Assembly: GCA_021209875.1 (NCBI GenBank)
Contig: JAGYVD010000002.1
Span: forward strand, 6,138,001-6,202,000
DNA from: Rosellinia necatrix
Taxonomy: Eukaryota; Ascomycota; Sordariomycetes; Xylariales; Xylariaceae
Length of the DNA: 64,000 bases
Direction: 5' to 3'
The notes under the pieces were generated by a model. The model did not search any database, was not told the DNA's origin, and saw only the letters and a list, made by a program, of their open reading frames with translations. This document shows positions 1-12,049 of the stretch, piece after piece; within the stretch, counting starts at the first letter, position 1, and every line of letters starts with the position of its first letter. Both the position numbers and the translations under genes were made by a program.

Positions 1-2290
1 GACCACGCTTGGATTTATGCTTAAGCTTAAGTGAAGGTGAAGGGTGACGGGTGAAGGTTGAAGGGGGGTGGAGGGTTCATTCAGTCAGTCAGACGCCGAC
101 GGCCTTCGCAGCCGGCATCCCCCATCGATCGCCTCCCCTTCCGGCGCCCGGTTATGTATTCTTGTTACTATTTTATCTTATTTCATTTTATTTATTTTTA
201 TTTTCTTATTTCTTATTTCTTATTTTTATCTTGATCTTATTTCCTTGCCCACCCCCCCTCTCCCCCCAACGTCTTGCGGGATCTGGTCTAGCGCCGCGTC
301 GAATCTGCACTGATGCCAGGTCAGCCAGCAGGGGTCGGCCGCTTAGATGAAGGACGGGAAAATTAATGCTCGCCTCGAATGATACCTACTTCCTCACACT
401 AGAGAACAACACACGCCGAAGCAGACGCTCTAATATCGAAAATCTCCGTCAGGCCAGCACGGCTCGACAGCCGGTCTGTCTTTTCATTTTTTTTTCTGTT
501 ATTTTCCCCTCGGGCTACGGCGGATGCTACCTACCAATCCAGGTATACATGTACACGTCCAATACCTTTGCGACGAAACACAAACGAGCCGCAAATTACC
601 AATCACGGCCATCGCCGGCATAGCAAGCCATAGGGATTGGCCGGCGGCGGAGACATGACCACAGCGATACGCCTCTCCCCTTTTTCCTGCACCTATCCTA
701 TCACGTCAGGCATCTTCAGATTCCGAGGGCACTAATCCAGAGAGGGGGAAGGGTAGGAAGAATGACGACGAAAATAAAACGGTCGAGCAAGAGACAGTGA
801 GGCGACAGAAACGCGGGGCGGTCGACGCGCGCGAGCGTTGACGGCGCCATTATATGCACCTGTTGCAGCAACCGGCCCCGAGGAATGGGAGAGACCCTCT
901 TCTCTCGCTCGCTCTCTTTTTTTTTTTTCTCTCTCTCGCTTCGCCCTCACCCTTTCTTTCTACGGCTTTCCGGCTGTGCCATCACCCGGCATAATCCTCC
1001 TGGCCAATGGGATTACGTTAAATTCCTGCATTTGGATTCGTTGAATCGACCGAGGGGCGAAAGACGACGAGTAGGTAGCCGTGGTTGTGTAATTGTAAGG
1101 GGGGTGAGGGGGTTAAAATTGTCCATTCGCCTCGAGTCCACACACGACCAACGCAACATCAGCCCAACCACAGCAACCACAGCAGCCGATGGTACGCTAG
1201 GTACCTCATCATCAGACTTTTTCTTCAGGTCAGCCCCAACTTGGTCAGGTTAATTCGCTCAACTGGTTGCTGTGTGAATGCAGTCGGCCTGCCGTCTCGT
1301 CATCTGATGGTACTAGGTCGACCTCTTCAGGCTCGATCGTCGAGCCGCCCCGAATTTCTGGTTGGTGAGGCAGCGCGCTGGTGCTGCACGGTCTGCTTCC
1401 CCGTCTTCACCTGACGTTTTCCGGTGGGAAGGGCGCCGACGGGGTACCGAAGGGGTGTCCATTCAAAAATTTTCCTTGCCGCGCTGCTTTACCTTTTTTT
1501 TTCCATCGCGCGCTACCCATCACATCATTCGCTTGATGATGCCTCGGTGAGGTTAAATAAACGATTTACACATGTCATCGTACTCTTCGGTCAGACACGG
1601 GGGTAATAATCCTGGTACTCTCCAATTCTTTACCCGGTTTTTTTTTTTTCGGTTTTTTTTTTTTTTCTTTGGTCTTACTTTCTCCTCTTTCCATTATACT
1701 GGGACGATATTATCCTCGGTGTGTCTTCCGTCTTCGGGCTTGTCCACCCACCCATCGCTCTCTCTCACCCTGGGTATTTCTTCCCACTTTCACTTCCACT
1801 TACACTGGCTGGTGCATTGGGACTTTCGTTCATCACGCTTTAGTCTTTTCCCCCCATCCTCGCCAAGCCAGGCGGGGACGGGGGGCGTGGGTTAGATTAG
1901 ATTTGCCGAAATGAGACAGCCCATGAGAGCGCGCAACGTAGCGTGCAGCTGAGAGACTAGCCCATACAAATCGGCCGCCAATGCTAGTTTTGCTTCTGGG
2001 GCGACCCCTGCTTACGACCAATACCGCTGCTTCTGGAAGGTCGGTCGAACGTGAGTGGACGCGGCAAGCCTCGGCAGCCCTTCACCGAGCACCCGAGCCG
2101 CCGTGGTGCTGCGGAAACTATAGGTAAAATCCCTCCTCTGCCCTCTTCCCAGGTCGCACACACACCGCGCGCCTCACACCACCAGATACAGCGTACAATA
2201 CTACCCTTCCATCCCGCGAAAACCTGTTCCCGTCAGCCCTTTCCAGCGGGAGGAAAATCACCCTCCTTTCGTCGGATGGAGGGGGGAGTG

Positions 2291-2337
2291 AGGTGAGGGA
2301 GGGAGGGAGGGAGGGAGGGAGCGATGGATGGATGGGC
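2291..2337. repeat. GGGA/GGAT microsatellite
   Basis: About seven imperfect GGGA units are followed by three GATG units. The purine-rich strand is the plus strand. No gene overlaps it. Confidence 0.85.
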
Positions 2338-3210
2338 GATCGATCTCAGTCAACCCGCCCACGCACACCGCACGGTTTATATAGATAACCGATGGGGAAG
2401 CGCGAAAGGTATGAGGACGGAACAAGAAACCCCCACCGACGGGAAGGGTAGGTATTCGCTTCCGTCACCGACGCGATAGCACAGGACAAGGTCATCCAGA
2501 TATGAGATCCCCTTCTCGCAAGGTTCCCCTAGTCAACGTCTCGCGTTGAAACTTGCTTTTCGTTTTGTTACATAGATAGTAGAATCTCCATACATAGTGT
2601 ATCTCCATACACATCTCCATATACATCTCTATACATATCTCCATATATATGGTATAATAGGCTTTATATAAAAGCGAAGTCTTTGTCCCAGAGGTGGGCC
2701 GAAACTGGAGAATCCCCATCGTATCTAGCTAGACTAGTGTCGAGATTTCTCCCTGGGCAGTAGATATCGTCCCCCCACAGCGGGCCGACAGTCCACTCCC
2801 GTCATAGACCATCCAGGCAGAGACTAGTCCAGGCTAGGTCCAATGGGAGTTTCAAGCGCCCCTCCCCTCCAAAAAGAAAAAAAAAAGAATTTAAATAAAT
2901 AACTAATAAAAGATACGAAAATAGCTACTTATGACAAAACCTCGATTACGACCGAGACAAAGGATGACATAAGAACTGCAATGAATGTGCATGATAGATG
3001 AATGTGTATGTAGCTTCGCGTGCAGCTGAGAGATTTGTCGACCGGGGTCGAATTGAGGTTTGTCATGGCATGCCCGAGTTAAGGGAAACTATATGGTAAA
3101 ACTAATGGGTCTGGGTTTTTTTTTTTTTATCTAACCTAAGCTGCCCGTCCGGGCTCTAGTGTCTTGGGTTCATGTGCAACTCAGACTCGTGAAGAGGGGG
3201 GTTAATTAAT

Positions 3211-3262
3211 CTGTAGCTAAACTGTAGCTAAACTGTAGCTAATCTGTAGCTAAGCTGTAGCC
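3211..3262. repeat. 11-bp tandem repeat, about 4.7 copies
   Basis: The unit CTGTAGCTAAA is repeated at 3211, 3222, 3233, 3244 and 3255. Its last base varies and the final copy is partial. Each unit contains TAGCTA, a six-base palindrome. It lies in non-coding DNA. Confidence 0.9.
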
Positions 3263-3716
3263 TCACCGAAGTCTCTCCGCTAACTATTAATACATGCTGC
3301 GATGGGATTCCTAGCCCCACGGGTGGGCCGTCCGTCCGTTCCCTCTCCCTTTCCCCTTTCGTTCGCCGACGAGAGGACTACCCTATCCGGGGAGGGAGGG
3401 GGGGGGTGGTCGAGGGTCCCCATCGCACATATCATTCGGATGCGACCTGGTCTCCAAAGAATGGATTCAGGGGCCTATATCCAACTTATAACGACGTTTC
3501 AGTCCCAAAACAAGGCTTTGACGGCGTCCCCGTTTGTGGGCTACATGTGGCTTGCATTGGGGCATTGCGGGAGAGGGAGGGAGAGGGGAAGGGGGGGAGT
3601 AGGAGGAGGTTACGTCGCCTACAGCGGGATATTATATCATGATGCAGTTATCTTCCCGACTGAATTCCCGACAACCTGTGTACGAACTGCCTAGATAGGT
3701 CACCTATGTAGCGTAG

Positions 3717-3981
3717 GCAGGCGGGCAGGGCCGAGCAGGGCAGGGCAGGGCAGGGCAGGGCAGGGCAGAATAGGACAGGACAGGGCAAGGGCATTGACAG
3801 ACGCCGCCTGGGCAGGGAAGGGGAGAGGGATTGGGAGGAGAGGGATTGGGAGGAGAGGGATTGGGAGAGGGATTGGGAGCTGCGTGCATACAGAACGCGT
3901 TATGCGTTATAAAAATAATACACCCATAATGGCCATACAGACCATATAGGCCGGACAGACCATACAGGCCGGACAGACCAT
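3717..3981. repeat. Cluster of three short tandem arrays
   Basis: Three arrays sit within 270 bp. The first is GGGCA-type pentamers at about 3717-3790. The second is a 15-bp G-rich unit around GAGAGGGATTGGGAG at about 3822-3880. The third is an 18-19-bp unit around GACCATACAGGCCGGACA at about 3939-3981. The apparent 106-codon minus-strand frame across them is only translated repeat. Confidence 0.85.
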
Positions 3982-4126
3982 AACAGACGTGAATGCTGCC
4001 CCCTCGGTGTGAGGCTCGTGACACCTGACCTTACCGGTCCGGCCTGCACGGTGTAAATGGACGAGAACGAAAGGGACAGCGGCCTACGTTGGACCAGAGA
4101 CGGCGGCCACCTCGGTTAAGTGATGT

Positions 4127-4202
4127 ACACTATGTATGTATGTACGTATGTACGTGCGCGTGCGTGCGTGCGCTGCGTGCGCTCTGCGTGCGTGCGTACG
4201 TA
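4127..4202. repeat. Alternating purine-pyrimidine GTAT/GTAC/GTGC tract
   Basis: GTAT, GTAC and GTGC tetramers run for about 75 bp, almost purely alternating purine and pyrimidine. No gene is nearby. Confidence 0.85.
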
Positions 4203-5404
4203 TCATCCGCTTACGTCAAATGACTTATTGACTTTGGGAATCGCCGGCGAGCACGTGCAGAACGGCAAGGGGGAGAGGGGGGGGGGAATATAGGTATCTA
4301 ATTTACTCTATCTGCAAACATGCGTTCGCCTAGCGTTATATAGATAACGCGATTGGCCTCATCTATACTACCCTCTTCAACCCAAAACACCAAGGTGAAC
4401 TCGTAGAGCAGTGAAGGCTTGGTTCGCTGTCCACCTTTCGGTATACACTACACATACACTATACTAACACGATCCGCGCTCGGATCCGGGGATGGGAAAA
4501 CGTGACAACCATCTCCCCTCGCTCACTTCCTCCCTCTCTCGCTTCCTCCCTCGCTCGCTTCCTCCCTCTCTCCCTCCTCACCCCCATGGCCCTGCTCCAG
4601 AATCTGATTCTGATTCGGGGGGGGGGCCTCTGAGTGTCGAGAGGATGCCTGCGAACGTCCGAGTTTCTCGCTTCCATTGCCGAACCCTGTTCCGGCGGTC
4701 CTTTCTCGAGGCGCTCGCTAAATACACTCTAGTGTAGTCTCGCCCGCGCTGCAGCATCTGACTCGAGCGTCCGGCATGTTCCGAGCCGTACGGCGAGCCA
4801 ACGTGGGAATTGGCAAAGTACGGCCCTGTTTCCCAGCGTCGTAGAATACCTACGTCAATGTACGGGTGGCGAAACCAGCCGGAGCATGCGATGCGCTGGC
4901 TCCAGACGACTGCGTCTGCGAGGTGACACGCCGTTCCGGTATGAACAGGTCGAAAGGACAGTCGATCTGTTGTTCTACGCGCCTCCACGACGCCTTTTAA
5001 TCTAATATTGATCGGCAGTGTTCATATATCGAGATAGGGTGAACCTCGTTAATCTCTCTCCCTCCCCCCCGACAGAACTCCCGATTGCAACGGTCTCGAG
5101 TTTCCGGCCCCGCAAAAATGTAAACAAAGTGGGCTGGGAGAGAGAAGCTGCATGCATGCGCAAGGCTTTCCAAGGATTCTGCAAGAGTCGTGGACGCGAT
5201 ATTCCAGTTATGCAAGAGAATGCCGGCTTGGAAGTTGCCAGAAATATGGAGCGCGTCGGCTGTTTGGTGGCTTCGACATGCGACCCGGAAGGGGGGAACA
5301 TGTTCCCACTGACTGACACCGACCACAAACACGTTGTGAAGCAGGTGTGGCTGTACCAGAAGCCAAGGTGTAGGTGCGCGGGCGGCTATGTTGATAAGGC
5401 ATTA

Positions 5405-5452
5405 CACCACCACCACTACCACTACCACCACTACCACCACTACCATCACTTG
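5405..5452. repeat. CAC/TAC trinucleotide repeat
   Basis: Sixteen or so CAC and TAC triplets in a row. In one frame this reads as His/Tyr, which creates a misleading open frame. Confidence 0.85.
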
Positions 5453-8400
5453 CAAGTGGCCCCCCCCCAACGTGAATCGGACAACAGACAGGGAAATACT
5501 ATGTAAAGTAAGAAGACCATGCAAAGTGGCACCAAGGGATAACGCCCTGGCACACTGTATTCGGTTTCATTCCCTTTTGAGAGCAAAAACCGACACGCCT
5601 CGGCGCATTGTGCAGCCCTACTGGCCCCTTGCCGCCGGACGGTGAAAGCACAGATTATAATGTAGAGCAGAGAGACCTGCCTAAAGCAAATGCCGAGGAA
5701 CCAGGAATTAAGATAATTGTTAGTATTATGAATACCCGTTCCAGAGTGCAAGGCAACACACATCGAAATATGTTCAACTCTGAAACCCCTCAATTGCCCA
5801 ATGGGAAAATATGACAAACAAAAAGAAAACTGTGTCGAAAAGAGACAGAGCGAAGACGAATACTATTGTCTCTCTCTCTTGTTACGAGAAGAACGAGAAA
5901 CTGAATTTTTAGAGCCGATGATCTACGGGGCCTACCCCGGTTTGATAAGGACGGAGAGAGGCTGTCTAGAAACTTCCAACTGTGTTGATTTAACCGCGCT
6001 CTCACGCACGCACAATACGGAGGAAACGGCTACCGGACAGGGACCTTATTGGCAATTGTCACAATTTTTCTCATTGGCCCCTGCGTCTACCGCATATGGC
6101 TATTCTGCCTCGTGGTACCCCCGGGCCCCTTATTGGCCTGAGAGAGCTTGCAGAGAGAAGTATAGTTGGGTTGTTATTAGGGGTGCGATTAAACAAACGC
6201 ACCCCACAGTGTAAGCAATACTATTTCGTGTTGAATTTGAACAATATATCCGTAACCTTTTTACATAGGCCAAAAGTGACCGTCCCCCTCCTCTGGTGCT
6301 GCGTCCTGTAGGTCTCGGATGAAAAGGGGAACTTCATTTTAAGATTACAAAACTTTCAGTCTTGGAGGTTCTATACCGACTTGTCAGTAATTTTATTCGA
6401 AACGTCCAAGATACCAAGCTGTTCTAGCGACGGTACAGTGAAGTCGAAAGCAACCTCAAAGTCAAGAGATACGAGAACCGTGTCAAGTAGTATTATTCTG
6501 TCTTCTCTTGATATCTACGAAGACGCCCTAGACAGCTCGGCTCCCATATTAGATAATTCAGTGCTACCTTCCAGGAAAGAATGTTTCGGGCTTTGATGGG
6601 AGGGGTCTCGAAACGGATTATGCCAAAACCTCCGGATGGGGATTTTCTAACACTACGCACCCTCTATCCCTGTTAGAACCCCCAGCTGATAACCACTGGA
6701 ATCACGTCTCCTGCACAGAGTGTAAACATAATGTTGCAATCTAATTTGCTTCCAAATCGTCGGGGTTCATTTTTCCATCCATAAAGTCAGTTCGTCGGCT
6801 GCATCGCTAGCGCATTGCCTGGGGCTACGACCGAGTGATTCGCTCTGCGCCCTACTTTTATTAAGCGATAGGTAACCTTCTTAGATACGATGATACCTAT
6901 TATTGAACAAACAAAAAGTAGTTACCTATAAGATCATAAGGCAAGGTCTACAGGGATTAAGAGGTTGTGTTGTCCCCTCACCAAATAGGAATGAAATATA
7001 ACCAAGGTGTTTGTTTAATAGTTCGAAACTTTCATATGTCCATTTTGAAGGGGGGGGAATGACTATTTTTATAGAATATTCTAGCTACAAATTATTTTCT
7101 TTCCTTCTTTTAAGAGCTAAAAGCTAGGAAACACGATAATATTCTCGGATGGTTTCATACTCTTAGACCCGCCCAACAGGATATCCCCCCAGAATATTTC
7201 AGAATACCAAGAAACAACCTTCGAATACACCTGCCCAGCAACCAAGGCTATATCTATAGGTCGACAATAAGGGAGTGACTTCTGCTTGATGTTATTTTAC
7301 ACATTAGTCTTGCTCTACAAGTGGGTGTGCGGATACTCACGTCCACCTCAAATGCTGGCGATCCAATAATTATGACTAAGTCTTATACATGCACAAAGTG
7401 AATCGCATCAAGAAGCCTCTTATGGTTACGGCTGGTGCATTGGTAGTATTCACCCGAACCGCCGCGCCGTAAACTAACAATTACAATGAGTCAGGTGCTA
7501 GTCTAGCAAGATCTTCTATTACAAGTACATAGCATCACGGGGTGTACGCTAGTGCATATACATAGATAACGATATAATACGATCAGACGTATAGTACCTC
7601 TCTTAACATCGATAGATCTTATATAGATGGGAACGTGTTAGTGCAGCTACTTTGTTTGATAACATATCATCACGCAATACAATGTACTCTTAAATGCAAC
7701 GTTTTAATTTAGTGCATCGACCCTGTCTAGTATCACTTGGCAAGATTATCACCGAGTCAGCACCAAAAGGGCTACATATAACTAGCGTGGTTTCTGATTC
7801 AATCAGCTGGCTTAACTTATACTCTTAAATATGAAATGAAGTTCACCTTGGTACTTGATCGTTAAACAAACAGTCTTAGGTTATACCTGAGACCTGATCT
7901 CTCTTTGTCTGCCATTCAGCCGCAGCGCTCGCTACTAGCTAGGCGACACGAAAGTCGCCACCTACCTAGCCGAGGCGTTTACCTCCTCGACAGACACGTA
8001 TTGTAAGGCAAGTGAGTGAGTGTTACTTGCTCAAGAAATAGGATAGTTTGGTGTGCCTGAGTACCAGTAACTCTGTCTGTCATTCGGTGTCTGTCGTCAC
8101 TATCGCCATCACCATGCATACCTTCCCCCTTTCGAGAAAATACATGTCACCGGTACGAGGCAATATGTTGGCAGCAGACTATGAAAGATGAGAACACAAG
8201 ACTCAGTTCATTTATCTACTGTTCGCCACTACTAGTAATTAATTGTATAGCAGAGTACTGTTCACCGACCATTTCTTATCTCATCAATTGCCCCTTTTCA
8301 AATCCTAACACGTGCAGCAGTCATAAAATAAAGATAGAATCAAGTATGACTTTCCTGTATATTGCCTTCTTTACTACTATCACGCTCTCATATTATAGTC

Positions 8401-9619
8401 GTGAGCTCGATGGCATCTCATTCTCTAGGCGGATGAGCCGGGGAAGGCGACTATAAGTCAGGACACGCGTGAGAGGGGGAGGGGTGGAGGGGACAAGTAT
8501 GCCGCACGCCAACCCTTGAGCGGGAGGGGAAGACATCTAGCCCTAGATCGACGAGCCTGATGGAGACGATGCAGCAAGATGCAAGATCGACTACCTCAAT
8601 AAACCACTCGATAACTGCGATGAAAATATTCTCTTGAACAGCTCAGGAGGAGATGTACCGTATTCCCCCTCCCCCCCCCTGTATGGTTCGCCTAGTACCA
8701 GTTCCCATCTCTATTTTCTAGAGAAACTACGCCGATCTATCACATATTCGATAAAGATCAATATACCCTCTAGCCGCAGTAATCCGCAGATATCTCATCG
8801 GACATGGCAATACCTCTGGGGGAGTTCTAGGACAGCATGTTTGACGATATGATGGAATTGCCCTCGGATGGATGGTGACTAGAGATACGGTGTAGGTTGA
8901 GATCCGCAGTCGTATTGTAAGTGCTAGCTTCATCTCACGAAAGAAATTGACAATAGGGAAGTAGCATAGTGATAGAAACTAGTCTAATCGCTATATGCGG
9001 ATGATTAACTACTGGATTCATCGTCGACTAGGTTTGCCAGTCAGCTAGGAACCGAAATGTTGGGACCATTCAGTGCCAAATGATTGAGTCCAATACTATG
9101 ACCAAACGAATAGTTCGCACACATTAGAAGGGCTTTGAGAAAGATAGCGAAATTTCGCGATTAGTTGCACTCTCTCAGGGTGACTGGCCGCCTACGCCAT
9201 GTATGAGTGAATGATAAGCTAAGAGAAGAACAGCCCATTTCCATCGCAGAGGAGACAGACATATACTCTACTCAAAGTTCTCAAGTTTTCTTCCTTTTTG
9301 ATTTCGATTTAATAGGAGACAGTAGACAACACGATTCTCTATTTCCCACACTGAGAGCGGCAATAGGCTCGTTCGTTCCGTTCCTCCGTCCCCCACAGTG
9401 AACACCACCGATCCCTCCGGCATATAAACCAATTATTCCCTGTTGCCCCGTTGATAACACACCAGCACGATATCCTAAAGTAAAGCAAAGTTCATTCTCC
9501 CTCATCCCACAGCGCGAATTACCACCCTCATAACAACCCCTCAACCCCCTTCCCCCTTCCCCCTTTTATCCCCCATAATGGACTCACAAACACTCCCTTT
9601 TCTTTTTCCCTCTCTTTAC

Positions 9620-10735
9620 TCACGAGAAGGAGGAAGCGGGTGCGACGACCTCGCCCTCGAACCCGGCGCTCCTAGCGACGGCCCTGGCGCCGGCGAGCAC
9701 GATGCCCTTCCAGACGTCCCAGTCGCGCGGCTCGCCGTCCCGCGGCGCGTACAGCAGCACGTAGCCCCACGGCAGAACGCCGGCGACGCCGGACAGCTTG
9801 TGGCGCTCGCCCCAGCCGCGGCGGACGACGGTGGCGGCGTCGGCGAGGCTCAGGCAGACGTGAGCGCTGCCCTCGGCGTGCACGTGCGCCACCTCGCCGA
9901 GCGCCCGGCGCGGCAGCCAGCCCGCGCGTGCCGGGTCCACCGCCCTTACTTCCTCTTCCTCTTCGTCTTCTTCCTCATCATCATCACCATATCCTTCTGC
10001 TTCTTTTACCCCGCCCGACGACTCCGCCCCTTTCTCATCTCTTCCCCGTCGTCGTTGTTGTCGTCGCGCCTCGGGCCCGAGGAGCCATAGCGCGCCGAAG
10101 TTGGGCGACTCGAGCGCGCTCGGCCGCACCGCGAGGAGGCGCCCGTTAGCCGCCGCTAGCGCCGCGACGTACGCGTCCTGCCGCGCCACGGTGGCGCTCG
10201 CCGCCGTCTCCGTCGTCTGCCGCTGCGGGACCACCGTCGTGGGGACCGTCGGGCGCGGTGCCCCACGCGCGGGGAGTAGGCCTGCCCCGTCCCCGTCCGC
10301 GACGAGGATCTCGGTCGGGAAGAACGACGTCCGGCTGTGCTCGCCGTAGCGCTCCTCGTCGCGCGGCGATAGCGCGATCACCGTTGTCGTCGTCACCCTG
10401 CCACCCTTCCCCTTCCCCTTTTCCTTCCCGTCACGTTGTCCCGGGTCGTCGCCGCGTTGCTGCTGCTTCTCCCGCTCGTATGGCGCCGGCACGGCGCGGT
10501 GGTCCCGGCGCGCGAGGGCGTGAGCCGCCACGTTGATCAGCCAGCCGCCCACGGTGCGCGGGACGCCGCTCTCGCCCAGCGCGTGCCATTCCGCGTAGCA
10601 GTGCCGGCTGTAGGCCAGAAGGGCCAGGGCTGCCGCTGCCGTGGTGGTGGTGGTAGTGATGTAGACCACGCGGTAGTTCTCGCGGCGTGATAGGGCTTGG
10701 ACCGCATCGCTGAGGGTCTTTTGGAGGGAATCCAT
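9620..10735 (-). CDS. Luciferase-domain (DUF5519-like) protein, single TM anchor
   Basis: Single-exon frame of 371 residues from an ATG at 10735. The C-terminal 110 or so residues match what I know of fungal luciferase-domain proteins: EVAHVHAEGSAHVCLS, then GWGERHKLSGVAG, then a PWGYVLLYAPRD segment and a DVWKGIV helix. An Ala/Thr/Leu-rich hydrophobic stretch at about residues 24-45 (around AAAALALLAYS) looks like a membrane anchor. Between the two lie low-complexity insertions: a Lys/Gly/Gln-rich stretch near residues 88-112 and a Glu/Asp run near 250-265. The gene is very GC-rich with strong G/C third positions, which gives long false frames on the other strand. The domain name comes from weak similarity to a bacterial luciferase and does not prove light emission. 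The enzymatic role is unknown. Confidence 0.78.
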   Translation of the reverse strand: MDSLQKTLSDAVQALSRRENYRVVYITTTTTTAAAALALLAYSRHCYAEWHALGESGVPRTVGGWLINVAAHALARRDHRAVPAPYEREKQQQRGDDPGQRDGKEKGKGKGGRVTTTTVIALSPRDEERYGEHSRTSFFPTEILVADGDGAGLLPARGAPRPTVPTTVVPQRQTTETAASATVARQDAYVAALAAANGRLLAVRPSALESPNFGALWLLGPEARRQQRRRGRDEKGAESSGGVKEAEGYGDDDEEEDEEEEEVRAVDPARAGWLPRRALGEVAHVHAEGSAHVCLSLADAATVVRRGWGERHKLSGVAGVLPWGYVLLYAPRDGEPRDWDVWKGIVLAGARAVARSAGFEGEVVAPASSFS

Positions 10736-12049
10736 GTTTTTGCGGGTGTCTTACCTTGAACCTAGGTAGTAGTCATGGGTTGTACCATGTCGTATCTCAT
10801 CTGCCGCTGAGACTGTTTATCTGGTTGATGGATGTGGTGAGCGGTTTAGGTGAACTTAACGATGCCGGAGGAGCAGGTGGAGGTGGCTCAAACATATGGG
10901 TTGATTGGGTTGATTGGGTTGATAGGCGGAATAGGTCAAGGATTTGGGGAGAGTAGATAAGCCTTGTCCGACGATGCACAAGATGGATAAGGCGCAACCA
11001 CCTATCCTGTCTCCTTTTATCCGCGTCGGCACCTATACGCGCTTATACCTTCGTGTCATGTCGCCTCCTCTCGGACCGTCCCCGTCGGTGATACCTAGAA
11101 GCAAACATACGTAAGCCATTTATGTCATCATTCGATCCGGTCTGGCTAGCCCAACCCCTTTCTCGTTTCCTTCTCGGCGGAAGGATGAAAGGAATGTACT
11201 CGTGCAAGGCAAGGTATCTAAAAGTCCCATTCATGTTAATATGTCTGGCGGTCTAAAAATGTCTTACACGGCATGTCGGGATTGCCCGGGACAAGGGATG
11301 CCCATCAACATCATCCCACACCGAGCATCAGTCAGCCGATCACCTACCTAAGTTAGGTGCTTGCCGGCCGGAGGTATCAAATCTCGTACGTCCTATTGCG
11401 TGGTCTATATAAGACGCACCTGGATGTGTGAGGGGCCAGCTACGGTTGGCTTTTCGGGCAGAGATATGCAACGAAGGTACAGCCCCCCGCTTGTTCGGCT
11501 TGGCTCACTCGGTGCTCCATGTTGCTTCCGAGTGCGAGTGCGAGTGCGACAAGCCGAATGACGTCGGAGCCGAATGCTCCCAGCATTCGCACCCCCGAAA
11601 TCCCCGAACCGATATGTCCGGTCCAACCTCGAACTCTCCGCCGAACATCTAGACCGTGATACGTCATCAACTCTTCAAAGTCAAGAATCTTTCGCAATAA
11701 TACATAGTGGACACAATGTAGCTTCGTTAGTTCGTTCCCTTGTCTGTATTCCCGTCGCGTCTTGACTATAGTATCGTACTCGTCCCACCAGACCGGTAAG
11801 GTTCAACCCCACTCATGTGTCTTGTAGACAGTAAGCATTCCTCTACACTATGTATGCCACCTCCCCGGACTGCCACATCTAGATTAACAGGGCATATCCT
11901 GGACCCGGATGTCGCGTGGCAAACATGGGTTCGTTCGCACACGGTACATTCGCGTAGCCTTCTCCCATCGAGAGCACGAAGACGTCCCGACAAGATACGT
12001 CTAATCTACTGAAATTGCTGAAACCTCATTCGAAGATCCTCCCTTCCGA
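10736..12049. other. Intergenic region, no gene seen
   Basis: Upstream of the luciferase-domain gene and downstream of the protease gene. It holds a GGGTTGATT repeat (three copies, about 10898-10926) and a GTGCGA repeat (about 11530-11549). Open frames here are short, overlap on both strands and resemble no known protein. Confidence 0.65.

Larger units (their letters stand above)
1..9619. other. Long gene-poor region (9.6 kb)
   Basis: I find no reading frame here with recognisable protein similarity or a convincing exon structure. The first 2.3 kb looks like fungal promoter or leader DNA: long C/T tracts (for example T-rich runs near 905-935 and 1637-1670), CCAAT-type boxes near 1005 and 595, and only short open frames. 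From 2.3 to 5.5 kb there are many simple repeats, listed separately. From about 6.2 to 9.2 kb the sequence is more A/T-rich, with stops in every frame. A short open frame at 5156-5506 (116 codons from its first ATG) ends in a His/Tyr-rich tract that comes from a CAC/TAC microsatellite, and I do not regard it as a gene. A regulatory RNA or the upstream region of a gene outside the window cannot be excluded. Confidence 0.6.

Noticed and set aside
2051..2296. Frame opening with SGRGK, like the start of histone H2A or H4
   Set aside because: Only five residues match, the start is GTG, and the rest is not histone-like.
1938..3034. Shared 16-mer GCGTGCAGCTGAGAGA at about 1939 and 3018
   Set aside because: One pair of identical 16-mers is near chance expectation in 64 kb.
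5018..5506. 162-codon frame with a His/Tyr tract
   Set aside because: Starts at GTG (first ATG at 5156), has no domain, and its striking tract is a translated microsatellite.
9578..10690. Plus-strand ORFs opposite the luciferase-domain gene
   Set aside because: Shadow frames from high GC; none resembles a protein family.
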